From the NCBI GenBank assembly GCA_019155205.2, contig JAHNZQ020000004.1:4628131-4692130 (forward strand): a DNA stretch of 64,000 nucleotides, read 5' to 3'. Positions 1 to 10,223 of this stretch are shown piece after piece. The first letter of the stretch is position 1. Every line of letters starts with the position of its first letter. The DNA is from Gracilaria vermiculophylla (lineage: Eukaryota; Rhodophyta; Florideophyceae; Gracilariales; Gracilariaceae). A model generated the notes under the pieces. It was not told where the DNA came from. It ran no database searches and saw only the letters and a program-made list of their open reading frames with translations. Made by a program: the position numbers and the translations under genes.

Positions 1-687
1 TTAAATGTGTGCATACCCCATTCACATGCTTGTCGGGCAGAAGTGGCCTGCTCTAAGCGCTTCATGTCCTCACAAGCACCATTCGAAGTAGTCACAGAAT
101 CCTGCGCAGACATGATCAAGAAAGGGTACCTTGTCTTACAAAATGCAGAATCAACCACACATTGACCCCACATAACTGTCATAGACCTTCTGCAGTTTCG
201 CATACACTCCACCCCACTCTGCAATTACTGAGTCGTGCATTGCACCAGGTGCATTTAAAGAGCATGCGTTTACTACTCCATTGGGGGCAAAAACCAATAC
301 ATTGCCTACGTAATGATCATGCGTCCACCAATTATAAAACATGTTCTGTATAGTAAAGTTTCCGCTTTGTTCCAAGTAAATTTTGAGACCATCAGCGGCA
401 CAGTACACTTCTGAGAGGGCAGGATGTCTTGCTTCAATAGAAATTTGATACTGTTTGACTACTTCTGCAGACGGCATACGAATTGCGGCATACTGATCAG
501 ATCGAAAAACTTTAAAAAGTATTCTTCTGCCAAACCGTATAAACAAGAAGCACAAAGAACCAGTGACACCGAATAAAATGCACAGAACAAATTCCGCTCC
601 TCGCCTTCTATGCCAATCCAGCAAAAGACCAAGGCATTGAGTTGCTGTCATACATCTTGGAAATCCAGAGTTAATGGTCCGTTTCAA
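1..687 (-). pseudogene. PIF/Harbinger-like DDE transposase fragment, frameshifted
   Basis: The reading frame resembles the DDE_Tnp_4 transposases of PIF/Harbinger elements. It has an N-terminal helical region ending in FGRRILFKVF, then a first catalytic-type aspartate (AADGLKIYL), then the block NWWTHDHYVGNVLVFAPNG and the second aspartate in GAMHDS, followed by EWGGVYAKL. The open frame stops at about position 151. The expected continuation (VDSAFCKTRYPF ... QATSARQACEWGMHTF) is present in another frame from about position 160 to the window edge, so a single-base shift breaks the gene near 152-160. No ATG opens the frame; the first in-frame methionine is about 12 codons in. Family assignment is fairly firm. 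It is a transposon relic, and its remaining 3' part may lie outside the window. Confidence 0.75.
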
Positions 688-1732
688 AATGCGAATTTAA
701 CCATCATCAGAGTACGGTGTATATAGGTTATACTTTGGTTCGAACTTACGCAGAAGATATCGGAAACTAGGGTGGTCGAAACCTGTGAGAGTAGTGAGTG
801 ACTGATTACATCCGCTTTAGAATAAATGTGAAAAGGCATAATGTTTTAGTTGCTGTAGAGCAATTCTGGTTACTTTTCGCTGTCGCCTTCGGCCTCTCTC
901 TAGGTAGATACGACGAATAACTTTTTTTGTGAAATATCTTTTTCTCAGAGGAAGATATACCATGACTAAAGACAAGAAATTCATATTCCTTGCGACTGTT
1001 GTCTTATATGATTGAAGCATGTTAGTGTTAGCTGAGGCTTTCTGCATTAGTATTTCTGAGCAACGTACGGGACGGTGTAATATGAATAAGACAAAATGAG
1101 CTGAGACAGATGTAGCCTGCCATGCGGTGTCTTGGTGGGTGATGCAATCAGGATCCTACGCATCGTAGTTGGAGAAAGGCCAAGTAAAAGCGTTTAGGCA
1201 ACGGCCGCAATGATTTGGCGCCAAAACCAGTGAATGCTGCTGCACAAACTGTGATTTCAGAAGAGGACAGATGCTGTGCTGTGGTCGCAAGTTTTTGGGC
1301 CGTACTTAATTGCTGCTGTAGGAAATTAAGATTTCAGGAGTGCTCCATCACCCGCACAAGGAAACTAAAATAAAATTAAAATTTTACCATCTCTCAAGGA
1401 TACTGTAACGCACTCGGGCAGAATAATGCACCACGTGGCTCAGTTAATAAAATACGAGCCCTCCTTAGAGCACCTCTATCACTAGAGCTACAAAACTAAA
1501 ATGCTAAGTTTTTAACACTCACGCAGCTCTATCGTGTAGTATATATGCAATTTTTGGTTGTATAGATGTAAAATCAGTTCTATATCGACTCCGATTTGGA
1601 AATAGTTTTAACATTATACCACTATACATCAGCCTATCAAGTAGGGACAGGTTTGCACGTGTATCCGCCGGGAATGAACTCCCGCCAAATTAATTTCGCT
1701 CGTTCGCCTTCAAGGGGATACCTCGAAGCGAC
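688..1732. other. Gene-poor AT-rich stretch
   Basis: I see no supported gene. A 76-codon basic minus-strand reading frame (817-1047) could be a leftover of the neighbouring transposon, but it shows no recognisable domain. Confidence 0.5.
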
Positions 1733-1832
1733 NNNNNNNNNNNNNNNNNNNNNNNNNNNNNNNNNNNNNNNNNNNNNNNNNNNNNNNNNNNNNNNNNNNN
1801 NNNNNNNNNNNNNNNNNNNNNNNNNNNNNNNN
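1733..1832. other. Assembly gap (100 N)
   Basis: There are exactly 100 consecutive N, a conventional scaffold placeholder, so the true gap length is unknown and the two sides are joined only by scaffolding evidence. Confidence 0.99.
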
Positions 1833-3378
1833 CAACGCTATACTTCTGTCCAATCGTGGACAGCCATGGTGATACACTCGTAAATTTAGCTTTTCACCGA
1901 TAGAGTTGCGCATGCCTTCTGCCTTGCTAAATGGCTAATATTTGGCTTTTAACTTTTTCAATTATCCTCAACGATAGAGGTGCTCTTAGGGCTATCACGC
2001 CATAAAGCCAAACCACAATATGCCTTTAGGAGCCAATGCACTACAAAACCGTTTCAAAATTATGTGACATTTCTTTTTCATAACTTCATTTTGCATTTTT
2101 CAAAAGTTCATTGTCGCTTTTCTGTACTAAGTAATACTAATTTAAGACATTTGAATCGCGTTTCTATAACATCTCATTGTAAATGTATTCACAGTTTTTG
2201 CGCTTTTGCCAATACTTTTGTTTTAATCAAAAACTGTTGAACATGACCTGTAATTGCCATAAATCATTTTAACGAGTACATCTTAATCATTTCCAATGAG
2301 ATTTAGGAGAACGTAACCAGTGAGTACATGCGTATAATTAAGTTATAGGAAGCACAAAACGTCTTCATTGGTATAGACTACCAAACGGTGGCGCTATATT
2401 GGTGAAAAAGCAGTTTATGTTTATTACAAGATACGGAAAAAATAATTAAAAGTTATGAAGAAACAGTTGTGTTCCTTCTTTAATTGTAAAGCTTACTCAA
2501 CAGGCTTTATATGTAGTGTGTTTCATCGAAATTCCATTGTGAAGTATTAGATAAGCTCGAATAGACGTTTTCTATGTTCAGAAAATTTTGAATTTTTTGC
2601 TTATAATTGCAATATGTGAAACGCCGTTGTCAATCTAAACAATCACGCACGGATTTATAATGTGCTATACTTTTAAAACGCGTCGTCGAGGGATTTAACG
2701 AAGAAGGATTGCTGCAGTACGCAGAAATCCATATTTTGGGGCGCTTTTGCACTGTTCTTTACTTTTGAAACGCACTATACTTTTGGTCGTGGCCCAAGTC
2801 GTATTTAAGCAAATATTTTAGGACAGTTGCTGTTATATCAGTGGTCTACAAATGGCGCGAAAGCTAAACAGCTCGGAATCCAAGACTAACGTAGCCCTAC
2901 GCAGCGCAGTACATGAACATGATATGCACTCGTATATTTTGTAATTTGCCCAGATGTAAACTACAACTTGTCTCCGACCCCTACAAAGACAACTATAATT
3001 GGCACAGAAGCTGCATAACAGGCAAAAGCATATTCAACTGTTGCAAAGAAACAAAAACACCCCGCGTGGACCTACCCTTACATGTGAAAAAGATACGGCT
3101 ACAGCGAAATCCTCGAATGCTGTGTCCGAGAATCCCATTGGAGGAGCTGAACAGTCATTTTTGCAAATGAGCAAAAGGCATAATATTGCGCAGCCAATAA
3201 ATGTTGTACAACTGTGCACGTATTTTGCTGATTTGCTACTTTTGTTTCGAACACTGGTGGGGGATGGTCTTACCGGTGACGTGCGTTTAACTACAGTGAC
3301 GAGAGGGAGTCAAAACATTTTCAGTGCTCCATAAATTTTTGGACAGCGAATTTCACTGGTGTAGGCTCTGCACGTTGT
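1833..3378. other. AT-rich gene-poor stretch with repeated CTATACTT motif
   Basis: No gene is supported. The word CTATACTT recurs on the same strand near 1837, 2665 and 2775, twice in longer contexts (ACTATACTTTTGGTCGTGGC near 2774) that recall ends of Tc1/mariner-type elements. No transposase frame is intact between them. The stretch ends sharply at the GC-rich hexanucleotide repeat. Confidence 0.35.
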
Positions 3379-3459
3379 GGCTGCGGCTGCGGCTGCGGCT
3401 GCGGCTGCGGCTGCGGCTGCGGCTGCGGCTGCGGCTGCGGCGGGGGGGGGGGGGGGGGG
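3379..3459. repeat. (GGCTGC)10 hexanucleotide repeat followed by an 18-G run
   Basis: Ten perfect GGCTGC units occupy 3379-3438 and are followed, after GGC, by 18 consecutive G (3442-3459). An alternating GC run follows at about 3514-3533. The tract sits exactly at the boundary between AT-rich sequence on the left and the GC-rich island on the right, about 110 bp upstream of the TMEM184-like start codon. Confidence 0.95.
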
Positions 3460-3565
3460 CGGCGGCCGCGGCGGCCGCCGCCGCGGCCGCGACGGCGACG
3501 GGGGAGGCGATAGGGCGCGCGCGCGCGCGCGCGGCGGCGCACCTTGTCGAGCGCGCGTCGGCGCC

Positions 3566-4780
3566 ATGGGCAACCGCGCAGTGCCGGCCGTCGTGGCGGC
3601 GGCCGCCGCGCTGGCGGCGGCCGCCGTCGTGCTGGCCACGCGCCACATCGCGCTGCACCTGCGCCACTACTCGCGGCCGCAGTTCCAGCTGCACATCGTG
3701 CGCATCCTGGCCATGGTGCCGCTCTACTCGCTCACGTCCGTCGCCGCGCTGGTGATGGCCAACGAGACGCACGCGCTGGTGCTGGAGCTGGTGCGCGACT
3801 CGTACGAGGCGTACGTCATCTACAACTTTGTGGTGCTGCTCATCAAGTACGGCGGCGGCCACCTGCCGCTGTGCCGCTACCTGGAGGACCAGCCGCGCCT
3901 GCCGCACGCGTGGCCGCTCAGCCTGTGGCTGCCGCCGCTGCGCCTGGGCCCCGCCTTCCTCAACGCCGTGCGCGCCGCCGTGCTGCAGTTCGTCTTCGTC
4001 AAGCCCGCCGGCGCCGCGCTCAAGCTGTACGCCATCACGCACGCCGCGCGCCCCGCGCGCGCCCCCACGCTCGCCGCCGTCGCGCTCGTCAACAACCTGT
4101 CCATCTCCGTCGCCCTGTACGGCCTCGTGCTCTTCTACCACGCGGCGCACCACGTGCTGCGCCCGTTCCGCCCCTTCCAGAAGTTCCTCAGCGTCAAGGC
4201 CGTCGTGTTCTTCTCCTTCTGGCAGGGCGTCGCGCTCAGCGCCGCCGTGCGCCTGCGCCTGCTGCATGACGTTGCCGGCTACTCGGCGCGCGAGCAGGCC
4301 ACGGGGCTGCAGGACCTGCTCATCTGCCTGGAGATGGCCGTCGCCGCCGTCGCCCACTACCACGTCTTCTCGTACAGCGAGTACTCGCCCCCCCCCGCCG
4401 CCGCCGCCGACGCGGCCGCCGCGGCCGCGGCCGCGGCCGCCGCCAGCGCCGCCAACCCCGCCAGCACCAGCACCACCGCCAGCACCAGCAGCGCCAGCAC
4501 GCCCAGCGCGGCGGCGGCGGCGGCCGCGCAGAGCGCGCGCGTGCGCGGCAAGGCGGCGCTGTGGCACGTGGTGGACTTCCGCGACGTGCTGTCCGACGCG
4601 CGCGAGCGCATCTCGGGCGGCGTCGGCTTCGAGGCGGAGCTGCGCGAGCAGCCCGTGATGCAGACGCCGCCGCCGCCGCCGCGCGACTACGGCGCGGCGT
4701 CGCTCAGCGCCGACCTGGCGGCGCCGCCGTGGCGGCTGGCCGCGCCGCCGCCGTCCGCGCCGCCGCCGCGCCGCCCGTGA
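3566..4780 (+). CDS. TMEM184/organic solute transporter Ost-alpha family (DUF300) membrane protein
   Basis: A 404-residue polytopic membrane protein of the TMEM184/Ost-alpha (DUF300) type. The first hydrophobic helix lies at about residues 5-25. It is followed by the family-typical stretch ending IVRILAMVPLYSL, the block DSYEAYVIYNFVVLL, the conserved LKYGG-type loop (LIKYGGGH), and later hydrophobic helices with LYGLVLFYHAAHHVLRPF and KFLSVKAVVFFSFWQG, which are strong family signatures. The C-terminal third is low-complexity (poly-Ala from GCGGCC codons, then Ser/Thr/Ala and Pro-rich) and probably cytosolic. I chose the ATG at 3566 (context GCGCCATGGG) because it opens the conserved part; the frame is also open upstream through the hexanucleotide repeat but has no ATG. 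Third codon positions are almost entirely G/C. Transport substrate is unknown. It converges with the RCHY1-like gene. Confidence 0.85.
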   Translation: MGNRAVPAVVAAAAALAAAAVVLATRHIALHLRHYSRPQFQLHIVRILAMVPLYSLTSVAALVMANETHALVLELVRDSYEAYVIYNFVVLLIKYGGGHLPLCRYLEDQPRLPHAWPLSLWLPPLRLGPAFLNAVRAAVLQFVFVKPAGAALKLYAITHAARPARAPTLAAVALVNNLSISVALYGLVLFYHAAHHVLRPFRPFQKFLSVKAVVFFSFWQGVALSAAVRLRLLHDVAGYSAREQATGLQDLLICLEMAVAAVAHYHVFSYSEYSPPPAAAADAAAAAAAAAAASAANPASTSTTASTSSASTPSAAAAAAAQSARVRGKAALWHVVDFRDVLSDARERISGGVGFEAELREQPVMQTPPPPPRDYGAASLSADLAAPPWRLAAPPPSAPPPRRP

Positions 4781-4975
4781 GCGCGCGCGCCACCGCTCGC
4801 CGAGCTCTCACGCCTCGAGGCCGAGCTGCGCGAGCAGCCCGTGTTGCAGACGCCGCCGCCGCCGCCGCCGCCGCCGCCGCGGCGCGGCAGCGGCGCGCCG
4901 TCGCCCAGCGCCGCGCTGGCCGCGGCGCCGCCAGTGCGCGCGCGCGCCGCCAATGCTCGGCGAGCATTCATGCCA
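4631..4975 (+). repeat. Tandem duplication of the TMEM184-like gene's 3' end
   Basis: The segment beginning GAGGCGGAGCTGCGCGAGC at 4631, which encodes EAELREQPVMQTPPPPP and runs through the stop codon and about 35 bases of 3' sequence, is repeated starting at 4817 with about 20% change. The offset is 186 bases, a multiple of three, so the second copy stays in frame (EAELREQPVLQTPPPPP) but lies after the stop codon at 4778-4780. Copy 2 ends its similarity near 4975. Confidence 0.85.
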
Positions 4976-5145
4976 TGCGCGCGGCGCACGCAAAGCGTCA
5001 CATGACAAAAAAAGTTAGTACACGTCGTACTATTACACGGCCTTTTTAATGCGTGGGCTTCACACAAAAACACACACTGCGCGCGCGCGCCAGTCGCTAC
5101 GTGTTACAACAAAACACATGCGAGCCACTAGCTAACTTTGCCTCG

Positions 5146-5254
5146 TCACGTGGACGTGGCCTCTTCCACGCTGCGCTCGCCGCGCGCAATGCCGTCCGCC
5201 AGCAGCGACGGCGGCGCCGACGGCGGCGCCGACGTCGCCGCCGCAGCCGCCGCA

Positions 5255-5292
<38 letters not shown>

Positions 5293-6576
5293 AGCCGCGG
5301 TCGCCGCGACGGCCGGCGCGCGGTCCGGCGGCGGCACGTCAAAGTGGCGCAGCAGGCGCGTGTTGTAGCTGCCGCACGCGCCGCACTTGTGGTGCACCAG
5401 GTGGAAGCGCACGCGCGTGCGCTGGTGGCACTCATGGCACAGCACGAGCGAGCGCTTGAACACAAACTCGCGCGGCACCACCTCGTTGGCGATCTGCTCG
5501 TCCAGCTGCTTGTACCAGCGGCTCATGTCGGCCATGGATTTGTTGCAGATGGGGCACGTGTAGCCGCTGGCGGCCAGCTCCTTGAGGCAGTCGGCGTGCA
5601 TCGTGTGGCCGCAGCGCAGAAACACCATGGGCGCCGTGCTGGTGGCCAGGTACTCGGTGCAGATGGGGCAGTTGGCGTGCAGGCTGCGCTCGCGGCACGG
5701 GTGCTTGTCCTTGAACGCCAGCGGGATACAGTTGCCGCAGCCGTAGCAGTGGTGGTTGTCGATGCCCAGCCCCTTGCCCACGCGGCACATGCCGCAGCCG
5801 TCGCAGTGGTACGCGCTGCGGTCGGGCGTGTCGTCGTAGAAGCGGCACACGCGGCAAAAGTAGCGCGCAAAGCGCTCGCCGCACGAGCGGCAGTGCGACG
5901 CCACGGGCTGGTCGGCGTCGCCGCAGCGCACGCACGCCACCACGGTGATGGCGAAGCGGTCTATCTCGTGCGCCTGCTGCTCGTCGTGGCAGCGGCGGCA
6001 CGGGAAGTAGCGCCGGCAGCACTCGGCGCGGATCCAGCAGTTGCGGCGGTAGTGGGCGCAGCCGGCGGCGGCGCCGGCGCCGGGGAACGACGGCGCGGCG
6101 TCTTGGGCGTCATCGGTGGGCGCGGGCTGGTGCTTGGCCATGAGCGCGGCGTTGCGGTGCGAGAAGAGGCGCGAGATGGCGGCCTGCCTTCGGCGCGGCG
6201 ACTGCTCGGCGCCCATGATATGGCGCACGGCATCGTGCAGCTCGCGGGAGGGGCTGGTCATATGCATCGGCGGCGGGTCGCATGTGTGGGCGCCGTCCAC
6301 TTTTCGGCGCTTGTGCACGGGCGAGGCGCACTCGGCGGGGGAGCACGCGGTGTGGGCGTGCGGGGGTGGGGAAGAGGGCGGGGCGTGGGGGGGGGGCGGA
6401 GAGGGCGACGTTGAGCGCTGGTGGTGGTGGTGGTGGGCGTGGGTGTGGGTGTGGGTGTGGGTGTGGGTGTGGGTGTGGGTGTGGGAGTGGGAGTGGGGGT
6501 GGGGGTGGGGGTGGGTGGAGGTGGTGGCGGGGGAGCCGAGGGGGGTGGCGTCGGCGGAGCGGTCGGAGGAGCACAT
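5146..6576 (-). CDS. CHY-zinc-finger/RING E3 ubiquitin ligase, RCHY1 (Pirh2)-like
   Basis: A 476-residue protein with the full RCHY1 zinc architecture. The CHY-type finger spans about residues 175-245 (CAHYRRNC, AECCRRYFPCRRCHD). The CTCHY-type finger spans 246-300 (YHCDGCGMCRVGKG, HHCYGCGNC). The RING-H2 domain spans 305-347 (CPICTEY ... CGHTMHADCL ... CPICNK) and the C-terminal zinc ribbon 382-403 (CHECHQ, CGACGSYNTR). Family members are E3 ligases; the plant relatives include BRUTUS-type iron-responsive ligases, and the animal one targets p53, so substrate cannot be inferred. The N-terminal 170 residues are disordered, with a Pro-His/Thr-His tract. The C-terminus carries poly-Ala. I took the ATG at 6576; the frame stays open further upstream but that part is low-complexity. 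Confidence 0.88.
6421..6516. repeat. (TGGGTG)n microsatellite coding for a His/Thr/Pro tract
   Basis: GTG/GGTGTG units fill this span. Read on the minus strand they encode alternating Pro-His, Ser-His and Thr-His dipeptides and then a run of His in the N-terminal region of the RCHY1-like protein (about residues 21-54). Confidence 0.9.
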
Positions 6577-7169
6577 GAGGAGGAGGGGGGAGGGGGGTTT
6601 GAGGCGGGCGGAGGCGGCGGCGGAGGCGGCGGGGAGGGGCGGTGGCGGCTGAAACGTCGGCAACGGGAGCTGGCGCGCCGCTGTGATGGGGCGGCGCGCG
6701 ACGGCGCGGGGCGCACGAGCGTCTGGCGCCGCGTGCGCTGCGTTAATGTATGCGTAGCAAAAACAGCGGCGCGCGACGCGGCGGCGCACGCGCGCCGCGC
6801 GCGCCGCGCCGCGCGTGCATGGCTGGAAAGCTTTGCAGGACGCGCGCGTTTTCATCATTCGTGGCCGTTGTTACCTTACCTGGCGGCGCGCGCGCGTCTC
6901 ACCGTGGCACCGAGCCGCCGCCGCCGGGTAGGGGCGCGCGCGCGCGCGCCGCGCTCCGCCGCCGCCGGCCAGGCGCCTTCCTCGCCCGCCGCCGCCGTCG
7001 AGGGCGCGGCGCGGCGCGGCGCGATGCTGGACGTGCGCGGCGGCGTGCGCGGCGGCGTGCGCGGCGCTCGCGCGGGCGCTGCGGCGGCGGCGGCGGCGCA
7101 TCGTCACCATGGCACGATGGACCGCGACGCGTGGCGCGCGAATGCGCACGGGCGCGAATGCGCACGGCT

Positions 7170-7205
7170 GCCACCGCGGCCGCCACCGCGGCCGCCACCG
7201 CGGCC
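7170..7205. repeat. 12-bp GC tandem repeat, three copies
   Basis: GCCACCGCGGCC is repeated three times without change; each unit contains the palindrome CCGCGG and the junctions form GGCCGCC. Confidence 0.9.
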
Positions 7206-7631
7206 GCGCGCAGCGCGCGGGCGCAGCAGCGGAGACGGCGGCACCGTCGCGTTGCGCCGCAGGCAGCAGCACAGCGCACGAACAAACAGCCGCGCGCCGC
7301 GTGCGCGCGTGCTCCTCCGCGCTGCTCGCGCGCCGCGCCAACAGCCTGTCCTTGCCGCGCTGCCGCGCCGCCGCCGCTGCCGCGTCGCCGCGCGCGCTTA
7401 CATGTCGTCTACAACTCGCCAGCGTCCCGCGCGCACGCCGCCGTCGCCGCCGTTGCGCTCTCGAGTGCGCGCACTTTCCCACGCAGCTTTGCGCAGTCAC
7501 CACAGCACACACCGCCGCAGCGTAGTTTCCCGCGCACACTCTGCGCAGCCGCGCCGCTGCGCCGCTGCGCCGCCGCAGTCTTTACAATTACAACAGCAGT
7601 TAGCAAACAACAAAAAACACAGGAGCGCTTC

Positions 7632-7689
7632 CCGGCGCTCCCCGCCGTTCCCGCCGCTCCCCGGCGCTCCCCGCCGTTCCCGACGCTCC
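7632..7689. repeat. 29-bp tandem repeat downstream of UDP-glucose dehydrogenase
   Basis: Two 29-bp units (7632-7660 and 7661-7689) begin CCGGCGCTCCCCGCCG and differ at one position. They lie about 20 bp beyond the stop codon, in the presumed 3' UTR. Confidence 0.9.
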
Positions 7690-7709
7690 CGCGCGCCGCC
7701 GCCGCGCCC

Positions 7710-9216
7710 CTACGCCGTGCTCAGCTTGGCGTCCAGCGGCTTGCCAATGGCGTACACCACAAACCCAGTGTCGCGCAGCGCCGCGTGGTCCAGCACGTTG
7801 CGCCCGTCAAACACAAACGACGGCTTCACCATCGAGTCGTACACGCGCTTGTAGTCCACATCCTTGAACTCGTCCCACTCCGTCACCACCGCCATGGCGT
7901 GCGCCCCGTTGCACGCCTCCATCGCGTCGCCGCACAGCGTCACGTACTTCTGCACCTCCGTCTGGTCCATGCCGCACGCGTACGTCAGGTCCATCCAGAT
8001 CTGCTCCGCGTCCACCTTGGGGTCGTAGATCGCCACCTGCGCCTTCTCCTCGATCAGCCGCCGGCACACGTCGATGGCCGCCGACTCGCGCGTGTCGCCT
8101 GTGTCCTTCTTGAACGCAAACCCCAGCAGCGCAATCTTCTTCCCCGTCACCGTGTTGTACAGCCCGTGGATGATGCGCCGCACAAACCTCTCCTTCTGGT
8201 AGTCGTTCATGTGCACCACCTGGTGGAAGTAGTGCGCCACCTCGGGCAGCCCGAACGACTCGCACAGGTACACCAGGTTGAGGATGTCCTTCTGGAAGCA
8301 CGACCCGCCAAAGCCCACCGACGCCTTGAGGAACTTGCTGCCGATGCGCGTGTCCATGCCCACGGCGCGCGCCACCTCGTCCACGTCCGCGCCGGACGCC
8401 TCGCACACCGCCGAGATGGCGTTGATGGACGACACGCGCTGCGCCAGGAACGAGTTGGCCACCAGCTTGGACAGCTCGGACGACCACACGTTGGTCAGCA
8501 GGATGCGATCACGAGGCACCCAGTGCGCGTACACGTCCGCCAGCACCTGCATCGCCTTCTGCCCGCTGCCGTCCAGCTGGCCGCCAATGAGCACGCGGTC
8601 GGGGTTGTCCAGGTCGCTCACGGCGGTGCCCTCGGCCAGGAACTCGGGGTTGCTGAGCACGTCGAAGCGAGTCTTGCCGGCGCCGTGCAACACGGCCGAG
8701 ATGGCCTCGGCCGTCTTGATGGGCACCGTGCTCTTTTCCACCACGATCTTGGGCGTGTCGGCCACCTGCGCGATGCGCCGCGCCGCCAGCTCCCAGTACG
8801 TCAGGTCCGACGCGCGCCCGGCGCCGATGCCCACCTTCTTGGTGGGCGTGTTGACGGCGACAAAGATGATGTCAGCCTCCCGGATGGCGTCGTCGATCTC
8901 GGTGCTGAAGAACAGGTTCTTGCCGCGGCACGCCGTGACCACCTTGTGCAGCCCGGGCTCGTAGATGGGCAGCTCGTCGCTGTTCCACGCGGCGATGCGC
9001 GATGTGGAAATGTCCACGATTTTCACTTGTACCTCGGGGCACTTGAGCGCAATCATGGACATGGTCTGCAGTGGGGAGGGTGGCGTTAGAAACGGGCGCT
9101 GTGGGCGCAAGCGCGGCAAGGGCGGAAGCGAGGCGCATTCAACTCACAGGTCCACCGACGTAGCCGGCGCCGATGCAGCAGATCTTGAGGCCATCCTGGG
9201 AGGGGATGGAAACCAT
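7710..9216 (-). CDS. ugd: UDP-glucose 6-dehydrogenase (one intron)
   Basis: UDP-glucose 6-dehydrogenase oxidises UDP-glucose to UDP-glucuronate with two NAD+, feeding uronic-acid cell-wall polysaccharides. Exon 1 (9148-9216) encodes [20 protein letters not shown] and then GGP, which holds the Rossmann glycines. The 82-nt intron 9066-9147 has GTGAGT and CTGCAG ends. Exon 2 (7710-9065) resumes [12 protein letters not shown], restoring the expected GAGYVGGPT sequence. The product is 474 residues, the normal eukaryotic length. Key sites are EKSTVP, the NPEFLAEG block, VANSFLAQR and the catalytic cysteine at about residue 279 in [11 protein letters not shown], then the C-terminal [11 protein letters not shown] nucleotide-binding segment. 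Codon third positions are almost all G/C. It shares a 609-bp head-to-head region with the gene starting at 9826. Confidence 0.96.
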
Positions 9217-9825
9217 GACGGCGGGGGGGGGGAGGCGAGTGAGCAGGAGGCGAGCGAGAGCGGGAGACGAGAGTGGACAGAGGGACCAAGGTGGAGAAGC
9301 AGAGTCTGAACCGGAGCGAGTGGGACGGAGGAGGAAGGGGAGGCGGCGGGCGGCCGGGGGGACGGCGGCGCGCAGACCATTTGAACAGAAGCGCCGGGGG
9401 AGGGCGGCGTGTCAGGGAGTGGCAGCACGCGGACACTGGCGGGCGCTGAATTACAACAGCAGGCGGCCACGGCGGAGCGCCCGCGGGCGCGCAGGCGCGG
9501 ACGGCGCTGTCAGCCGGCGCCGCCGTGGTGAATTCAGCGCCGTCCCAAACGGGCGCGCCGAGCGCTGGCCTTCGCGCGGCGCCGCCGCTGTCAGCGCGGC
9601 TCGCCGCCGCACTCAGCCGCGCGCCGCGCGTCTGACAGTGTAAACCGCATGACGACAGCGCGCGCCAGCAGGCAGCGCGTCGCATTACATAATGCGGCGC
9701 GCCGCCCTTCGCCACGCCTCCGCACGGCGCACGACAGCGTCCGCCAAAACGCGCCGCGCCGCCGTCGCCCGCCTGCCGCCTGCCGCCGCCCGCACGCGCC
9801 GCCCCGCCGCGGCCAGCCCGCCGCC
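9217..9825. promoter_or_regulatory. Head-to-head spacer between ugd and the 9826 gene
   Basis: This GC-rich 609-bp region separates two divergent start codons and must hold both promoters. I see no unmistakable TATA box or other named element. Confidence 0.4.
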
Positions 9826-10172
9826 ATGGCCCCGCCGCCCGCCCTGCCGCCCGCCGCCGCCGCCGCCGCCGCTGCCGACGCGCCGCCGCCCGCCGCCGCC
9901 GCCGTCGCCCACCCGCCGCAGCCGCCGCCGCCCGCCCGCGCGCCGCGCACGCGCTACCCCTCCAACCTCAACCCGCTGCCCGCCCACTCGGCGCGCCGCC
10001 GCTCCCGCTACGAGCTGCGCCTCGAGCAGATTGCCATCTGGGGCACCGCCGCCTCCAGCGCCCGCCGCTCCGCCCCCATGCCCCCGCCCTCGTCCTCGTC
10101 CTCCTCCCCCTCCTCCTCGCGCCGCACCGCCCCCGCCCGTCCGCGCCCGTCCGCGCCGCCAGCCGAGCCGCC

Positions 10173-10223
<51 letters not shown>

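Larger units (their letters stand above)
6577..7709. other. Very GC-rich spacer between two minus-strand genes
   Basis: No gene is supported here. It should contain the RCHY1-like promoter and the UDP-glucose dehydrogenase 3' UTR. Long open frames on both strands arise from the near absence of AT-rich stop codons. Short GC tandem repeats occur (see separate entries), including three GTGCGCGGCGGC-type units near 7032-7070. Confidence 0.5.

Noticed and set aside
1596..1913. Open frames running through the run of N
   Set aside because: They exist only because N codons cannot contain stops; no domain on either side.
3353..9089. Very long open frames on the opposite strands inside the GC island (404, 453, 477 and 779 codons)
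   Set aside because: They mirror genes with identifiable conserved domains on the other strand. Stop codons are AT-rich and so nearly absent here, and the translated sequences are Arg/Ala/Gly/Val low-complexity without domains.
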